A DNA stretch of 64,000 bases from Actinomycetota bacterium (GCA_003132665.1 PKYN01000014.1:42282-106281), one strand, 5' to 3'; positions 47,798-57,013 are shown, counted from the first letter of the stretch. The notes: a model not told the origin generated them from the sequence alone. Numbers and translations: made by a program.

Positions 47798-49243
47798 GTG
47801 TCGCAGAGGATTACCGCCGGCGCCGTGGTTACGGTCGCACTTCTCGTAGTCGCCTGTGGCGGCCGCGTTGCTCCGGCCGGCTCGTCCGAAACCGGTGTCG
47901 CGGCGAGCGGGGTCGTTAGCGGGCACGACTGGACACGTTTCAACTGGGATGCGCGGCGGAGCGGCGCGGTGACGTTTGCGACCGGCATAACCGCGGCCAA
48001 CGTCTCCGGACTGAAACGGCAGCAGGTGCGACTCCCCGGCACCGTTGACTCCTCGGCGATTTACTTGCATGGCGTGAAGATCCGCGGTGTGACGCACGAC
48101 GCCTTCTTCGTTACGACGACGTACGGGATCACGCTGGCGATCGACGCGGCGAAGGGATCGATCCTCTGGAAGTGGACGCCGCCCGGGTACAGCAGCTGGG
48201 CCGGTTCGGTCCAGATCACCACCGCGACGCCAGTCGCCGATCCGAGCCGCCTCTGGATCTACGCCGCCTCGCCCGACGGCCGCATCCAGAAGCTGTCGGT
48301 CGCCAAGGGGCACGCCGCGTGGCGCGTCTCGATCACCAAGCTCCCGCAGCGCGAGAAGATCACGTCGTCGCTCAACTACGCGAACGGGCACCTGATCGCG
48401 ACGACCGGCGGCTACATCGGCGACCGGCCGCCCTACCAGGGGCACGTCGCGATCATTTCGCCGAGCGGGCGGCTCCTGCACGTGTGGAACTCGCTCTGCT
48501 CCAACCGGCACGGCCTGATCGTGCCCAGCTCGTGCACCTCCAGCGACTCGGCTATCTGGGGCCGAGCCGGCGCCGTCGTCGTTCCGGGCAGCGGCAATCT
48601 GCTCGTAGCGACCGGCAACGGGCCCTGGAGCGGCACTACCGACTGGGGCGATTCGGTGCTTCTGCTGCCGCCGTCGGCGGCGAAGCTGATCGGCAACTAC
48701 ACGCCGGTCAATACCGCGCAGCTGAACGCGACCGACCTGGACGTCGGCTCGACTTCCCCGGTTCTGCTCAGCTCCAGCCTCGTTGCGCAGGGCGGCAAGG
48801 ATGGGAAGATCCGGTTACTGAGCATGAGCCGGCTACGAGGCTCGGCGCCGCACAAGGGCGGCGAGCTTCAGGTGGTCTCGACTCCCTCCGGTGGCGAGAT
48901 GTTTACGGCGCCGGCGGTGTGGCGGACTCGGGCGGGCGTCTGGATGTTCGCCACCGACGGGGGCGGAACAACGGCGTGGACGTTGAGCGGTAGTCGGCTG
49001 CACCAGGCTTGGCAGAACGCGAACGGCGGCACGAGCCCGATCGTCGCGGGCGGCATGCTCTGGGTCTACGACCCAAACGGCGGCCTTCGCGTCTACGCGC
49101 CGAAGACAGGAAGTCTCCTGATCACGCTTCAAGCCGGGGCCGGCCACTGGAACAGCCCGATCGTCGTCGACGGTCGCGTCGCGCTCCCCGAGGGCAACTC
49201 GAACGATCACGCGACCAGCGGCGTGCTCGATATCTGGCGCTGA
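47798..49243 (+). CDS. PQQ-like beta-propeller lipoprotein
   Basis: Lipobox VALLVVACGG; propeller repeats such as GITLAIDAAKGSILWKWTPPG. Confidence 0.8.
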   Translation: MSQRITAGAVVTVALLVVACGGRVAPAGSSETGVAASGVVSGHDWTRFNWDARRSGAVTFATGITAANVSGLKRQQVRLPGTVDSSAIYLHGVKIRGVTHDAFFVTTTYGITLAIDAAKGSILWKWTPPGYSSWAGSVQITTATPVADPSRLWIYAASPDGRIQKLSVAKGHAAWRVSITKLPQREKITSSLNYANGHLIATTGGYIGDRPPYQGHVAIISPSGRLLHVWNSLCSNRHGLIVPSSCTSSDSAIWGRAGAVVVPGSGNLLVATGNGPWSGTTDWGDSVLLLPPSAAKLIGNYTPVNTAQLNATDLDVGSTSPVLLSSSLVAQGGKDGKIRLLSMSRLRGSAPHKGGELQVVSTPSGGEMFTAPAVWRTRAGVWMFATDGGGTTAWTLSGSRLHQAWQNANGGTSPIVAGGMLWVYDPNGGLRVYAPKTGSLLITLQAGAGHWNSPIVVDGRVALPEGNSNDHATSGVLDIWR

Positions 49244-49252
49244 GAGCGCCTT

Positions 49253-49387
49253 GCCACCCACGAGTACCTGAGGAAGGCGGGTGTCGAGGAGGATGCAGAG
49301 GTCATGCGCATGGGCGATCCCGTGCCACCGATGTTCTTCTTCCGAGATCCCGACGGCAACAACCTGATGGTCGTCGAATTGAGCTGA
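49253..49387 (+). pseudogene. C-terminal remnant of a VOC/glyoxalase gene
   Basis: ATHEYLRKAGVEEDAEVMRMGDPVPPMFFFRDPDGNNLMVVELS*; the upstream N-terminal half is replaced by the PQQ gene. Confidence 0.7.
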
Positions 49388-49429
49388 GGATCCTGACCGG
49401 TCGTGGCGTCGCCGTCGCGCCCGGCCCCC

Positions 49430-50353
49430 TCAATCTCCGGCGTTCACGTTCAGCAGCGGCTCGCCGGCCGCGTAGCGACGCAGCTGCTCGCCGGCGAGGC
49501 GGTAGGCGCGGTTACGCCAGCGCGTTACCGAGCCAGCGATATGCGGGGTGATGATGACGTTCGGCGCCTGCCAGAGCGGATGCTCGGGCGGAAGCGGCTC
49601 GGGATCGGTTACGTCGAGGGCGGCGCGGATATGCCCCGCGCGCAGCGCTTCGACCAGCGCGTCGGTGTTCACGATGGCGCCGCGCGCCGCGTTTATCAAC
49701 AGCGCACCCTCCTTCATCCGGGCGAGGAAGTCCGCGTCGACGGCTCCCCTCGTCTCGGGCGTGAGCGGGGCGAGCAGGACGACCGCGTCCGCCTCCGGGA
49801 GCAGGCGGGGAAGCGCCTCCGGCGTCTCGGCATCGTCCCGTGCGTGTCTGGCGATGCCGATCGTACGCACGCCGAACGGCGCCAGGCGCGCGGCCAGCGC
49901 GCGACCGATCGAGCCATGGCCGAAGATGAGGACGGTCGCACCGTCGAGGTCGTTGACGCGGCCGATCGACGAGGGGCCCGTGCTGATCCAGTCGCCCGCG
50001 TTCGTGTCCCATTCGGCCCGCTGCTGGAGCTCGTAGAACTGCGGCAGGCGCCAGCCCAGCGCGAGCAGCATCGCCACGACCCATTCCGAGACCGCGATGT
50101 TATATGCGCCGCTCGCTCCGCAGAGGGTGACGCCCTCGGGCACGAGCGGCAGCAGCGAATCGACCCCGGCGGAGGTCGACTGCACGACGCGAAGGTTCGG
50201 CAACCGCTCAAACAGGGCCCGCACGCCAACGGCGAGCTCCGGCCCGAGCACGACGAACTCGACCTCGGCGTCCGGCTCGGCGACGAGCTCGACCCCGTCC
50301 GGCAGCGGCTCGAGCTCTCGGCGGTGGGGGACGTCGGCTACCAGAACCTTCAC
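49430..50353 (-). CDS. D-isomer-specific 2-hydroxyacid dehydrogenase
   Basis: GTG start VKVLVADVPHR; LIFGHGSIGRALAARLAPFGV...DADFLARMKEGALLINAARGAIVNTDALVEAL. Confidence 0.93.
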   Translation of the reverse strand: MKVLVADVPHRRELEPLPDGVELVAEPDAEVEFVVLGPELAVGVRALFERLPNLRVVQSTSAGVDSLLPLVPEGVTLCGASGAYNIAVSEWVVAMLLALGWRLPQFYELQQRAEWDTNAGDWISTGPSSIGRVNDLDGATVLIFGHGSIGRALAARLAPFGVRTIGIARHARDDAETPEALPRLLPEADAVVLLAPLTPETRGAVDADFLARMKEGALLINAARGAIVNTDALVEALRAGHIRAALDVTDPEPLPPEHPLWQAPNVIITPHIAGSVTRWRNRAYRLAGEQLRRYAAGEPLLNVNAGD

Positions 50354-50511
50354 GCGAATCTCCTTTGCAGAAAAGCGAACTCTTCGTCGTGCGGCGCACC
50401 CCGACAGTCCGCCGCGCTTCATCCACGATATGTGTAAGCTGTGAGCGGCGGCTACTAAGACCAGCTGTTACACCCGCGAACAATCACTGGTGCACTGGTG
50501 CGTGGCGTGGT

Positions 50512-52344
50512 TCACCCTCCGATTCGCTCGCCGCGTTGAGCGATCTGTGCACCGGATTTGTCATAAGCGCCGTACACGAGCAGCGTTCTGCGGCCGGTGA
50601 GCTCGGCGGCCGGGACCAGGTAGCCGGCGAGCCCCTCCTCCAACCTGAGCTTCCCGACATTCCCGTCGGGGAATGTGACCGTCACTGACGCAACCTGGTC
50701 CGGAACCATGCCGGAGAGGAACACGTTGTTCCCGCTGTCCCTTTCCCAGGCCGCCAGTAGCGTCAGCGGGTTCCCCTGGGGCATGTCGGTGAGCGGCCAG
50801 GGTGAACAGCCGCTGTCTACGGAGTTTCCCTTGACGGGGTCGCTCAGGCTTTCGGACGAGCAGCGGACGCCGCCGACAGTGTCACCGGCGCGGACGATCA
50901 GCGTGTGTCCGGCGCCGGCCCTGATGCGGAAGAGCTCGTGGACGCTGGTGCGCGCCCGCCACGGCGCGGGGTTGGTCATCCCGTCGCTCACGTACGTATG
51001 GACGTCGATCACGCGCTGCTGGTCGTCGTAGGCGACGAGCCGAACCGGGAAGGCGGCGCGGGCGACTCGGACGACAAAGACATTGTCCTTGAGCGGAACC
51101 TTGACGGTCGCGCCGGAGGCGAGGAACACCTTGATCTGATTGACGTCGTCGCTCGCGAGCCCGCTGAAGATGGAGAACTGACCCGCGCCGGAGCTGGTCA
51201 TTCCGACGTCGAGCGGGCCGGACTGGAACCGGCGGCCGAAGTGTCCGCATACGGTCGCTCCCGTGTCGTCTCCGGCGATCAGCGCGGTGCAGAGGCCGGG
51301 CTCTCCGTTGCTGGGCTTCTCCAGGCTGCCGTCGGTGAGGAGGACGCCCATCCGGTCGGCGCTCTCAGGGTCGGGCTGGATCAGCCGGCCGAAGACGTAG
51401 CTGCCGCTTACGAGCTCCGGGAACCGCAGCAGCTCGGCCGGGAGTGGCTCTCCCCTTGGCTCGCGCGCGTCGAGCCAGCCGATCGTGCCGCCGCTGACGC
51501 GGCGCTCGACCTTCGCCGGCCCCTGCGGAGTGCCTTTCGGCTGCAGTGGTAGATCGATCGTCCCGAAGGGGGCCGACTGGAGGGGCAGGGCGACGCTCGC
51601 TCCGTCGGCGGCGATCGCCTGGGCGCTGCGGACGCGGACCTGAACCTGCGTGTGATCGGTCACGTATAGAAACGCGTTCGAGGCGACGAGGGCTTCGTGG
51701 TTGCCGTCATCTGCGTGCAGCAACACCTTTGTGACACCGTCGGAGACGATGCCGAAGCTCGCGGCCGGTTCGGGCACGGAGTCCGCGCCGCTTGGGGGCG
51801 CGCTCGCCGATTCGAACGGCTCGTCGACGGATATCACGAGAGCGGGCTCCTTCGCCGTCTGCAGCGCCCGAAGCGGCGCACAGCGCGTCCTCGTGGCGGA
51901 CACGGCGCCACTGGCGACGAGGCGAAGACAGAGCTGATCGCCGCTGCGGAAGCCGAACAGCGTGTAGCTCGTGCCGCTCGCGCTCGTCTCGATCAGGCGT
52001 CGCAGCGCTGTGCCGGGAGCGAAGCCGGACCAGGAGCGCTCGTTCGCCTGCTGAAACGCCTGCTGCTCGGCGGGCGATACAGGCTGGCCCGGTTCGCCGC
52101 TGATCCAACTCGCGAAATTGTCGAGACCGCGAGCGACCGCCGCTCCCACCGGCGTTGTCACCGCGACCAGTAGCGCTGCCACGGTCGCCGCGGCTGCGAT
52201 CGAGACGAGTCGGCGCCTCGACTTCGTGCGTCCACGGTGAAACGCCGCGCGACCCACGACTTCCTGCCAGTTGGCGCGCTCGCCGCTCGGAAGCGGAAGC
52301 ATCCGGTCAAGCTCGGAGATGATCAGGGCATCCACGTTGCTCAT
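50512..52344 (-). CDS. single-TM protein with large extracytoplasmic domain; candidate anti-sigma factor
   Basis: MSNVDALIISELDRMLPLPSGERANWQEV...RRRLVSIAAAATVAALLVAVTTPVGA; ATGA overlap with the ECF sigma gene. Confidence 0.7.
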   Translation of the reverse strand: MSNVDALIISELDRMLPLPSGERANWQEVVGRAAFHRGRTKSRRRLVSIAAAATVAALLVAVTTPVGAAVARGLDNFASWISGEPGQPVSPAEQQAFQQANERSWSGFAPGTALRRLIETSASGTSYTLFGFRSGDQLCLRLVASGAVSATRTRCAPLRALQTAKEPALVISVDEPFESASAPPSGADSVPEPAASFGIVSDGVTKVLLHADDGNHEALVASNAFLYVTDHTQVQVRVRSAQAIAADGASVALPLQSAPFGTIDLPLQPKGTPQGPAKVERRVSGGTIGWLDAREPRGEPLPAELLRFPELVSGSYVFGRLIQPDPESADRMGVLLTDGSLEKPSNGEPGLCTALIAGDDTGATVCGHFGRRFQSGPLDVGMTSSGAGQFSIFSGLASDDVNQIKVFLASGATVKVPLKDNVFVVRVARAAFPVRLVAYDDQQRVIDVHTYVSDGMTNPAPWRARTSVHELFRIRAGAGHTLIVRAGDTVGGVRCSSESLSDPVKGNSVDSGCSPWPLTDMPQGNPLTLLAAWERDSGNNVFLSGMVPDQVASVTVTFPDGNVGKLRLEEGLAGYLVPAAELTGRRTLLVYGAYDKSGAQIAQRGERIGG

Positions 52345-52877
52345 CGTTCGACCTCCTCGAGAGAGCGGCGAAGCGCAAGGCGCGCCGAGCTCAATGTCGC
52401 CGCTACCGTTCCAACCTCGATCTCGAGCGCGGTCGCGATCGACTGGTAATCGAGGTCGGCGAAGTAGCGAAGAAAGACCGCAAGCCTCTGTCGCTCCGGC
52501 AGCGCCGCGATCCAGGTGCGCACGCCGGAGTCGTTTTCCGGGTGACCGTTCAGGCTCGTTGTTCCGTCGGCTGGCGCCGACGCTGGCGCCGACGCTGGCG
52601 CCGACGCTGAGCCCGACTCCGGCGACTCGCGGCGGGCCGCTCGTGTCCGGCGCTGGTGACGCGCCGCGTTCACGACTACCCGCCAGACCCATGCCTCGAG
52701 CGGGCCCTCGCCCCGGTACGACGCGCGCTGCGTCAACACTCGCGAGAACGCCTCCTGGACAGCGTCGTGACCTGACGCCTCGTCTCCGACGATCGCCGTC
52801 GCCACCCGTAGGAAGTGGCGGTAGCGCTCCCGATAGATCGACTCGATCTCAGAGACGGGTGGCTTTGATCGATCCAT
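52341..52877 (-). CDS. ECF-type RNA polymerase sigma factor
   Basis: IYRERYRHFLRVATAIVGDEASGHDAVQEAFSRVL...LPERQRLAVFLRYFADLDYQSIATALEIEVGTVAATLSSARLALRRSL. Confidence 0.93.
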   Translation of the reverse strand: MDRSKPPVSEIESIYRERYRHFLRVATAIVGDEASGHDAVQEAFSRVLTQRASYRGEGPLEAWVWRVVVNAARHQRRTRAARRESPESGSASAPASAPASAPADGTTSLNGHPENDSGVRTWIAALPERQRLAVFLRYFADLDYQSIATALEIEVGTVAATLSSARLALRRSLEEVER

Positions 52878-53026
52878 TACCCAACGATGCTTTCACGGGC
52901 CAGGTTTATTTAGTCGCGGCAGCGTACCCCGATGCGCTCATGCGGGATGACGCCGTTGCCGCGAAGGTCTGAAGTGTCCGCGTTTCTCGCGAGACAGCGC
53001 GAGGACGCGATTCGCGGGGATATCAA

Positions 53027-53070
53027 AAGCCCTCTCACGGACTCGAACCGTGGACCCCCTCCTTGCCATG
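53027..53070 (-). pseudogene. tRNA-Thr 3'-half fragment (candidate att site, copy 1)
   Basis: Minus strand CATGGCAAGGAGGGGGTCCACGGTTCGAGTCCGTGAGAGGGCTT: T-arm CACGG-TTCGAGT-CCGTG and acceptor strand AGAGGGC; no 5' half. Confidence 0.7.
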
Positions 53071-53312
53071 GAGTCTCGTGGCGACCGAGCACAGCCGAGC
53101 GCAACGGTTTCTGCTTGCTTCTCCCGAATTGAGCGCTGTATGACGTGCGGTGGGCTGCGCTGCGTTGCGACCGCTCTGCTCCACAGCTGCTTCAGGAGGC
53201 GTCGTCTAGGCTGATAACACGGGCGTTGCCCGGGCTCTTCTTCGCGCAGCGCTCGCGGTTCTGGTCGGAGGCGGATGGTGCTGTCCGGATGTGCGGCACC
53301 CCCTTGAGGTTG

Positions 53313-55469
53313 TCAGGCGACCTCGTCGAGTGCGGGCGCGGACCGATCCGGGGGCTCGATCGCGAGCCGTGGGAGCCGGCGGTCGAGCCAGCTCGGGAAG
53401 GCCCAGGTGCGGCGGCCGAGGAGCTCGAGCACGGCGGGGAGAAGGATGCTGCGGATGACGATTGCGTCGAGGAAGACAGCGGCGGCCATGGCGGTGCCGA
53501 CGAGCTTGACGTCGCGGCTGCCGCCGAGGGCGACGGACATGAAGACGGCGACCATGACGGCGGCGGCGGCGATGATGACGCGTGCGGTCTGGCCGACCCC
53601 ATCGCGGACGGCGGCGCTTGCGTCGTGGTGGTGCTGCCATTCCTCATGGATGCGGGAGACGAGGAAGACCTCGTAGTCCATCGAGAGCCCGAAGACGATG
53701 GCGAAGACCATGACGGGGATCATGGCGGTGATCGGGCCGGGCTGGACGCCGATCAGGCCGGCGAGCCAGCCGCGTTGGAAGATCGCCTGGACGACGCCGA
53801 GGGCGGCGCCGATCGAAAGCACGTTCATGAGCGCCGCCTGGAGCGGGATCAGCAGGGAGCGGAACACGACGAGCAGCAGTACGGCCGAGAGCAGCACGAC
53901 GATGGCGATGAAGATCGGCAGCTTGCCGCTGAGGACGTGCGCGAAGTCGACCTGGGCTGCGGTGAAACCGCCGACGTAGGTTGTCGTTCGGGTTGCGTTC
54001 TCTAGTGGCGGTAGCACGTTCGCGCGGAGTCGCTTGACGAGGCTCGTCGTCTGGGCGCTTTGCGGAGAGGTCGTCGGGTACACGGTGATTGCGGCGGTGT
54101 CGCGGGCGGGGTTGAGCTGTGGTGCAGCGACCGAGGCGATTCCGGCTGTGTGTCGGAGTGCGGTCGTGATGCGCGTGAGGCCTGAGGCGTCACCGGCGGC
54201 AGGCAGGCGGACGGCGAGTAGGAGTGGCCCGTTGAAGCCCTTGCCGAAGCCGGTGGCGAGCAGGTCGTAGGCGCGGCGGGTTGTCGTGCTGGTGGGGTCG
54301 TTGCCGGCATCGGGCTGGCCGAGCCGGAGGCCGAGCATAGGGGCGGCGAGGACGAGCAGGAGTGCGGTGGCGCCGAGCGCCGCCCAGGTGGGGCGGCGCT
54401 GGATCAGCCCGACCCAGCGGAACCAGAACCCGGGGCGTGGCTCGCGTGGGCTCGAGCGGCGGCTGCGGGTGTGGCCGACGTGACGGCCGGTGATCTTGAG
54501 CAGCACCGGCAGCAACGTCAGCGAAGCGGCGAGCACGAACAAGACGCTGAGCGAGGCGGCGATCGCGGCCCCGTAGAGCATGCTGACACCGAGGGCGCAG
54601 AGGCTGAGCATGGCGATCACCACGGTCGCGCCGGCGAAGAGGATGGCGCGGCCGGCGGTGTTCATCGCCAACTCGACCGCGGCGTCGACATTGCCGCCGT
54701 TTTCGCGGTAGGCGGCTCGGTAGCGGGTGACGATGAAGAGGGCGTAGTCGATGCCGACGCCGAGGCCGAGCATCAGCGCCAGCACGGAGGCGAAGTCGAC
54801 CATATCGACGAGGTGGCTGGCGAGGGCGATCGTGCCGATGCCCGCTCCGAGCCCCAGGAGTGCGGTCACGACCGTCAGCCCCATCGCCGACAGCGAGCCG
54901 AAGCTGAGCAGCAGCACGACGATCGCGGCGCCAAGGCCGACGAGGGTCGCATAGCCAAGACTCGACTTCCCGGCCTGCTTGATAGCGTCACCCCCGAGCT
55001 CTACCTGGAGGGAGGGCGAGCGGACAGCCTCGGCGGTCTTGATCACGCGCTCGACCGCGGCCTTCGGCAGTTGTGTCGCCGACTTGTCGAACTGGACGGT
55101 GGCGAAGCCGATCGTGCCAGCCCGTGAGATTGCGGCCGCGCCCGCCTGGTAGGGGCTGACGACGCCGGCAACGTGCGGGAGCCGGGAGATGCGACTGAGT
55201 AGCGGGACGATCACGGCACGCACGCGGGGGTCGGTCAGCTTGCCGGTGCGGGTGTGAAAAACGATCTGGTCGGCATCACCCGCCTGACGCGGAAAGTGAC
55301 TCTGGAGCAGGTCGACGGCTCGCTGGGAATCGGTATTCGAGAGCGCGAAGTTGTTCGCCTTCCGCGTGCCGACCGCCAGCGAGAGCAGGAAGAGGCCGGC
55401 GGCGGCGACGATCCAGGAAACGACTACGAGCCGGCGGTGCGCGATCGTCCAGCGAGTCAACTTCAACAT
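53313..55469 (-). CDS. MMPL family transporter
   Basis: MLKLTRWTIAHRRLVVVSWIVAAAGLFLLSLAVGTRKANNFALSNTDSQRAVDLL; GVGIDYALFIVTRYRA; GLSMDYEVFLVSRIHEEW. Confidence 0.95.
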   Translation of the reverse strand: MLKLTRWTIAHRRLVVVSWIVAAAGLFLLSLAVGTRKANNFALSNTDSQRAVDLLQSHFPRQAGDADQIVFHTRTGKLTDPRVRAVIVPLLSRISRLPHVAGVVSPYQAGAAAISRAGTIGFATVQFDKSATQLPKAAVERVIKTAEAVRSPSLQVELGGDAIKQAGKSSLGYATLVGLGAAIVVLLLSFGSLSAMGLTVVTALLGLGAGIGTIALASHLVDMVDFASVLALMLGLGVGIDYALFIVTRYRAAYRENGGNVDAAVELAMNTAGRAILFAGATVVIAMLSLCALGVSMLYGAAIAASLSVLFVLAASLTLLPVLLKITGRHVGHTRSRRSSPREPRPGFWFRWVGLIQRRPTWAALGATALLLVLAAPMLGLRLGQPDAGNDPTSTTTRRAYDLLATGFGKGFNGPLLLAVRLPAAGDASGLTRITTALRHTAGIASVAAPQLNPARDTAAITVYPTTSPQSAQTTSLVKRLRANVLPPLENATRTTTYVGGFTAAQVDFAHVLSGKLPIFIAIVVLLSAVLLLVVFRSLLIPLQAALMNVLSIGAALGVVQAIFQRGWLAGLIGVQPGPITAMIPVMVFAIVFGLSMDYEVFLVSRIHEEWQHHHDASAAVRDGVGQTARVIIAAAAVMVAVFMSVALGGSRDVKLVGTAMAAAVFLDAIVIRSILLPAVLELLGRRTWAFPSWLDRRLPRLAIEPPDRSAPALDEVA

Positions 55470-55509
55470 CAGCGAGCTCCAATCGGGAAGGGAACACCGT
55501 TTCACTCAG

Positions 55510-55568
55510 CGCGAACTTGCACGAGATGCAGAGACTGTACACTAATCTGCACGACGCGCAAGTTTGCG
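55510..55568. promoter_or_regulatory. long inverted repeat in the TetR/MMPL divergent promoter
   Basis: CGCGAACTTGCACGAGATGCAGA (55510-55532) vs TCTGCACGACGCGCAAGTTTGCG (55546-55568): 18/23 complementary, 13-nt centre containing TGTACA. Confidence 0.7.
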
Positions 55569-55601
55569 TCAACTGCAGGATCGGCTGTATGCTGAACGGC
55601 G

Positions 55602-56228
55602 ATGGACACGCAACCCGGTCTACGTGAGCGCAAGAAGCAGCGGACGCGCGAGACGATCGCGCGCGCCGCGCACGAGCTCTTCGTCGAGCGCGGCTACCAG
55701 GCCACGACCCTGCCCGAGATTGCCGAGGCGGCCGACGTCTCGACGCGGACGATCTTCGCCTACTTCCCGAGCAAGGAGGACATCCTCTTCGACGACCTCG
55801 AACGGATGAAAGACGCTCTCACCGCAGCGATCGCCGAACGCCCCGAAGGCAAGGACGCGCTTGAGACCGTGCGCGCGTTCATCCTCGCCTCGCCGCAGGC
55901 GGACAGGAGCAAGCTCGACGCGCAGCTGAACCACCGCATCACCAACGACCCGACCTTGCGCAGCCACTTGCGCGCCCGCATCGGCGAGATCGAGGACGTG
56001 ATCAGGCCGGCGATCGCGCACGACCTCAACGCCCCCGACGACGACACGCGCACGCAACTCGTCGCCGCCTCGCTTACCGCTGCCTTCAACGTCCTGGCCG
56101 AGCGAGGCGCCTCGAAGGCAAGACCGTGGACGCGCGAAGAGCTCGCAGCGCAGATCGACCCTATCTTCACCTTCCTGCGCGGCGGCCTCGACGCGCTCAA
56201 ACAACCGCGAACCACCCGCCGGCGCTGA
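55602..56228 (+). CDS. TetR-family regulator
   Basis: GLRERKKQRTRETIARAAHELFVERGYQATTLPEIAEAADVSTRTIFAYFPSKEDILFDDLE. Confidence 0.95.
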   Translation: MDTQPGLRERKKQRTRETIARAAHELFVERGYQATTLPEIAEAADVSTRTIFAYFPSKEDILFDDLERMKDALTAAIAERPEGKDALETVRAFILASPQADRSKLDAQLNHRITNDPTLRSHLRARIGEIEDVIRPAIAHDLNAPDDDTRTQLVAASLTAAFNVLAERGASKARPWTREELAAQIDPIFTFLRGGLDALKQPRTTRRR

Positions 56229-56253
56229 GCTTCGGCGCACCGCCTCCACGCCC

Positions 56254-56451
56254 GTGACGTCAAGAGCAGTCGCCGACCTCTCGCGCTCTATGGGCGCCAG
56301 CCTGACCATGATCGACCGTCACTACGGAAACCTCGCCCGCGATGGCGCGAGCACGCTCCTCGACGCGCTCAACGCCCGCGAGTTCGAGTCGTCGACGCTG
56401 GTGGACGTCGGACCGTCGACCCAGCGTCAACGCGGACAACAGAAAACCTGA
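56254..56451 (+). pseudogene. C-terminal remnant of a tyrosine recombinase (integrase)
   Basis: AVADLSRSMGASLTMIDRHYGNLARDGASTLLDALNA matches the MGTSxxMIDxxYGHL tail of actinobacterial integrases; no upstream catalytic boxes. Confidence 0.75.
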
Positions 56452-56470
56452 TCTAGCAGGCTGAAAACCG

Positions 56471-56514
56471 AAGCCCTCTCACGGACTCGAACCGTGGACC
56501 CCCTCCTTACCATG
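56471..56514 (-). pseudogene. tRNA-Thr(GGT) 3'-half fragment (candidate att site, copy 2)
   Basis: Minus strand CATGGTAAGGAGGGGGTCCACGGTTCGAGTCCGTGAGAGGGCTT; 43/44 identical to copy 1, same orientation. Confidence 0.75.
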
Positions 56515-56966
56515 CGCTTTTATCGGCATCTGGCGGCAACTTACGGCAACGGTTTAGGCTTGATTCTGCCGTTTTCGGGGTTCGAGCATTTGCCACTGTT
56601 TGCTACTAGTTGCGCCCCCTTGGCTCCATAACTGCTCCATGCTCGGAGGCGCGGTTGACGCGCTTTACTGGCCGAGCGCGCGCAATATGAAGTCGCGAGC
56701 CAGCGTGGAGATTCACCACCGCGGCTACTGCCTGATGATCGACGGCGAAGCAAAGGTAGTCGCGCGGCTACGGCCGCTGCTCGAGGTGATCGCGCCGGGT
56801 GTCGAGACTGCGTCACGCACACCCGGCCGTACGGGGGCCGCCGGTCGTCGCCGAACTCGGCTATCTGCACTGGAGCCGATCGGCGGCTAGCCGCAACCAG
56901 CCGAAACGGCTCGCGCCGAGATCGCACCTAGAAAGTCGGCGGTTCGAACCCGCTTGGCTCCATAAA

Positions 56967-57013
56967 GGTTCGAACGTGCTCCGTTGTCTATGACCAAAGG
57001 TGCGACGTACGAA
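56967..57013. repeat. 47-bp direct repeat, left copy
   Basis: ggttcgaacgtgctccgttgtctatgaccaaaggtgcgacgtacgaa; 44/47 identical to 59293-59339. Confidence 0.85.

Noticed and set aside
56541-56927. Minus-strand reading ...EQLWSQGGATSSKQWQMLEPRKRQNQA* next to the tRNA-Thr fragment, initially taken as an integrase tail
   Set aside because: The plus-strand MIDRHYGNLARD ORF is a much better integrase match; the minus-strand reading lacks recombinase motifs.
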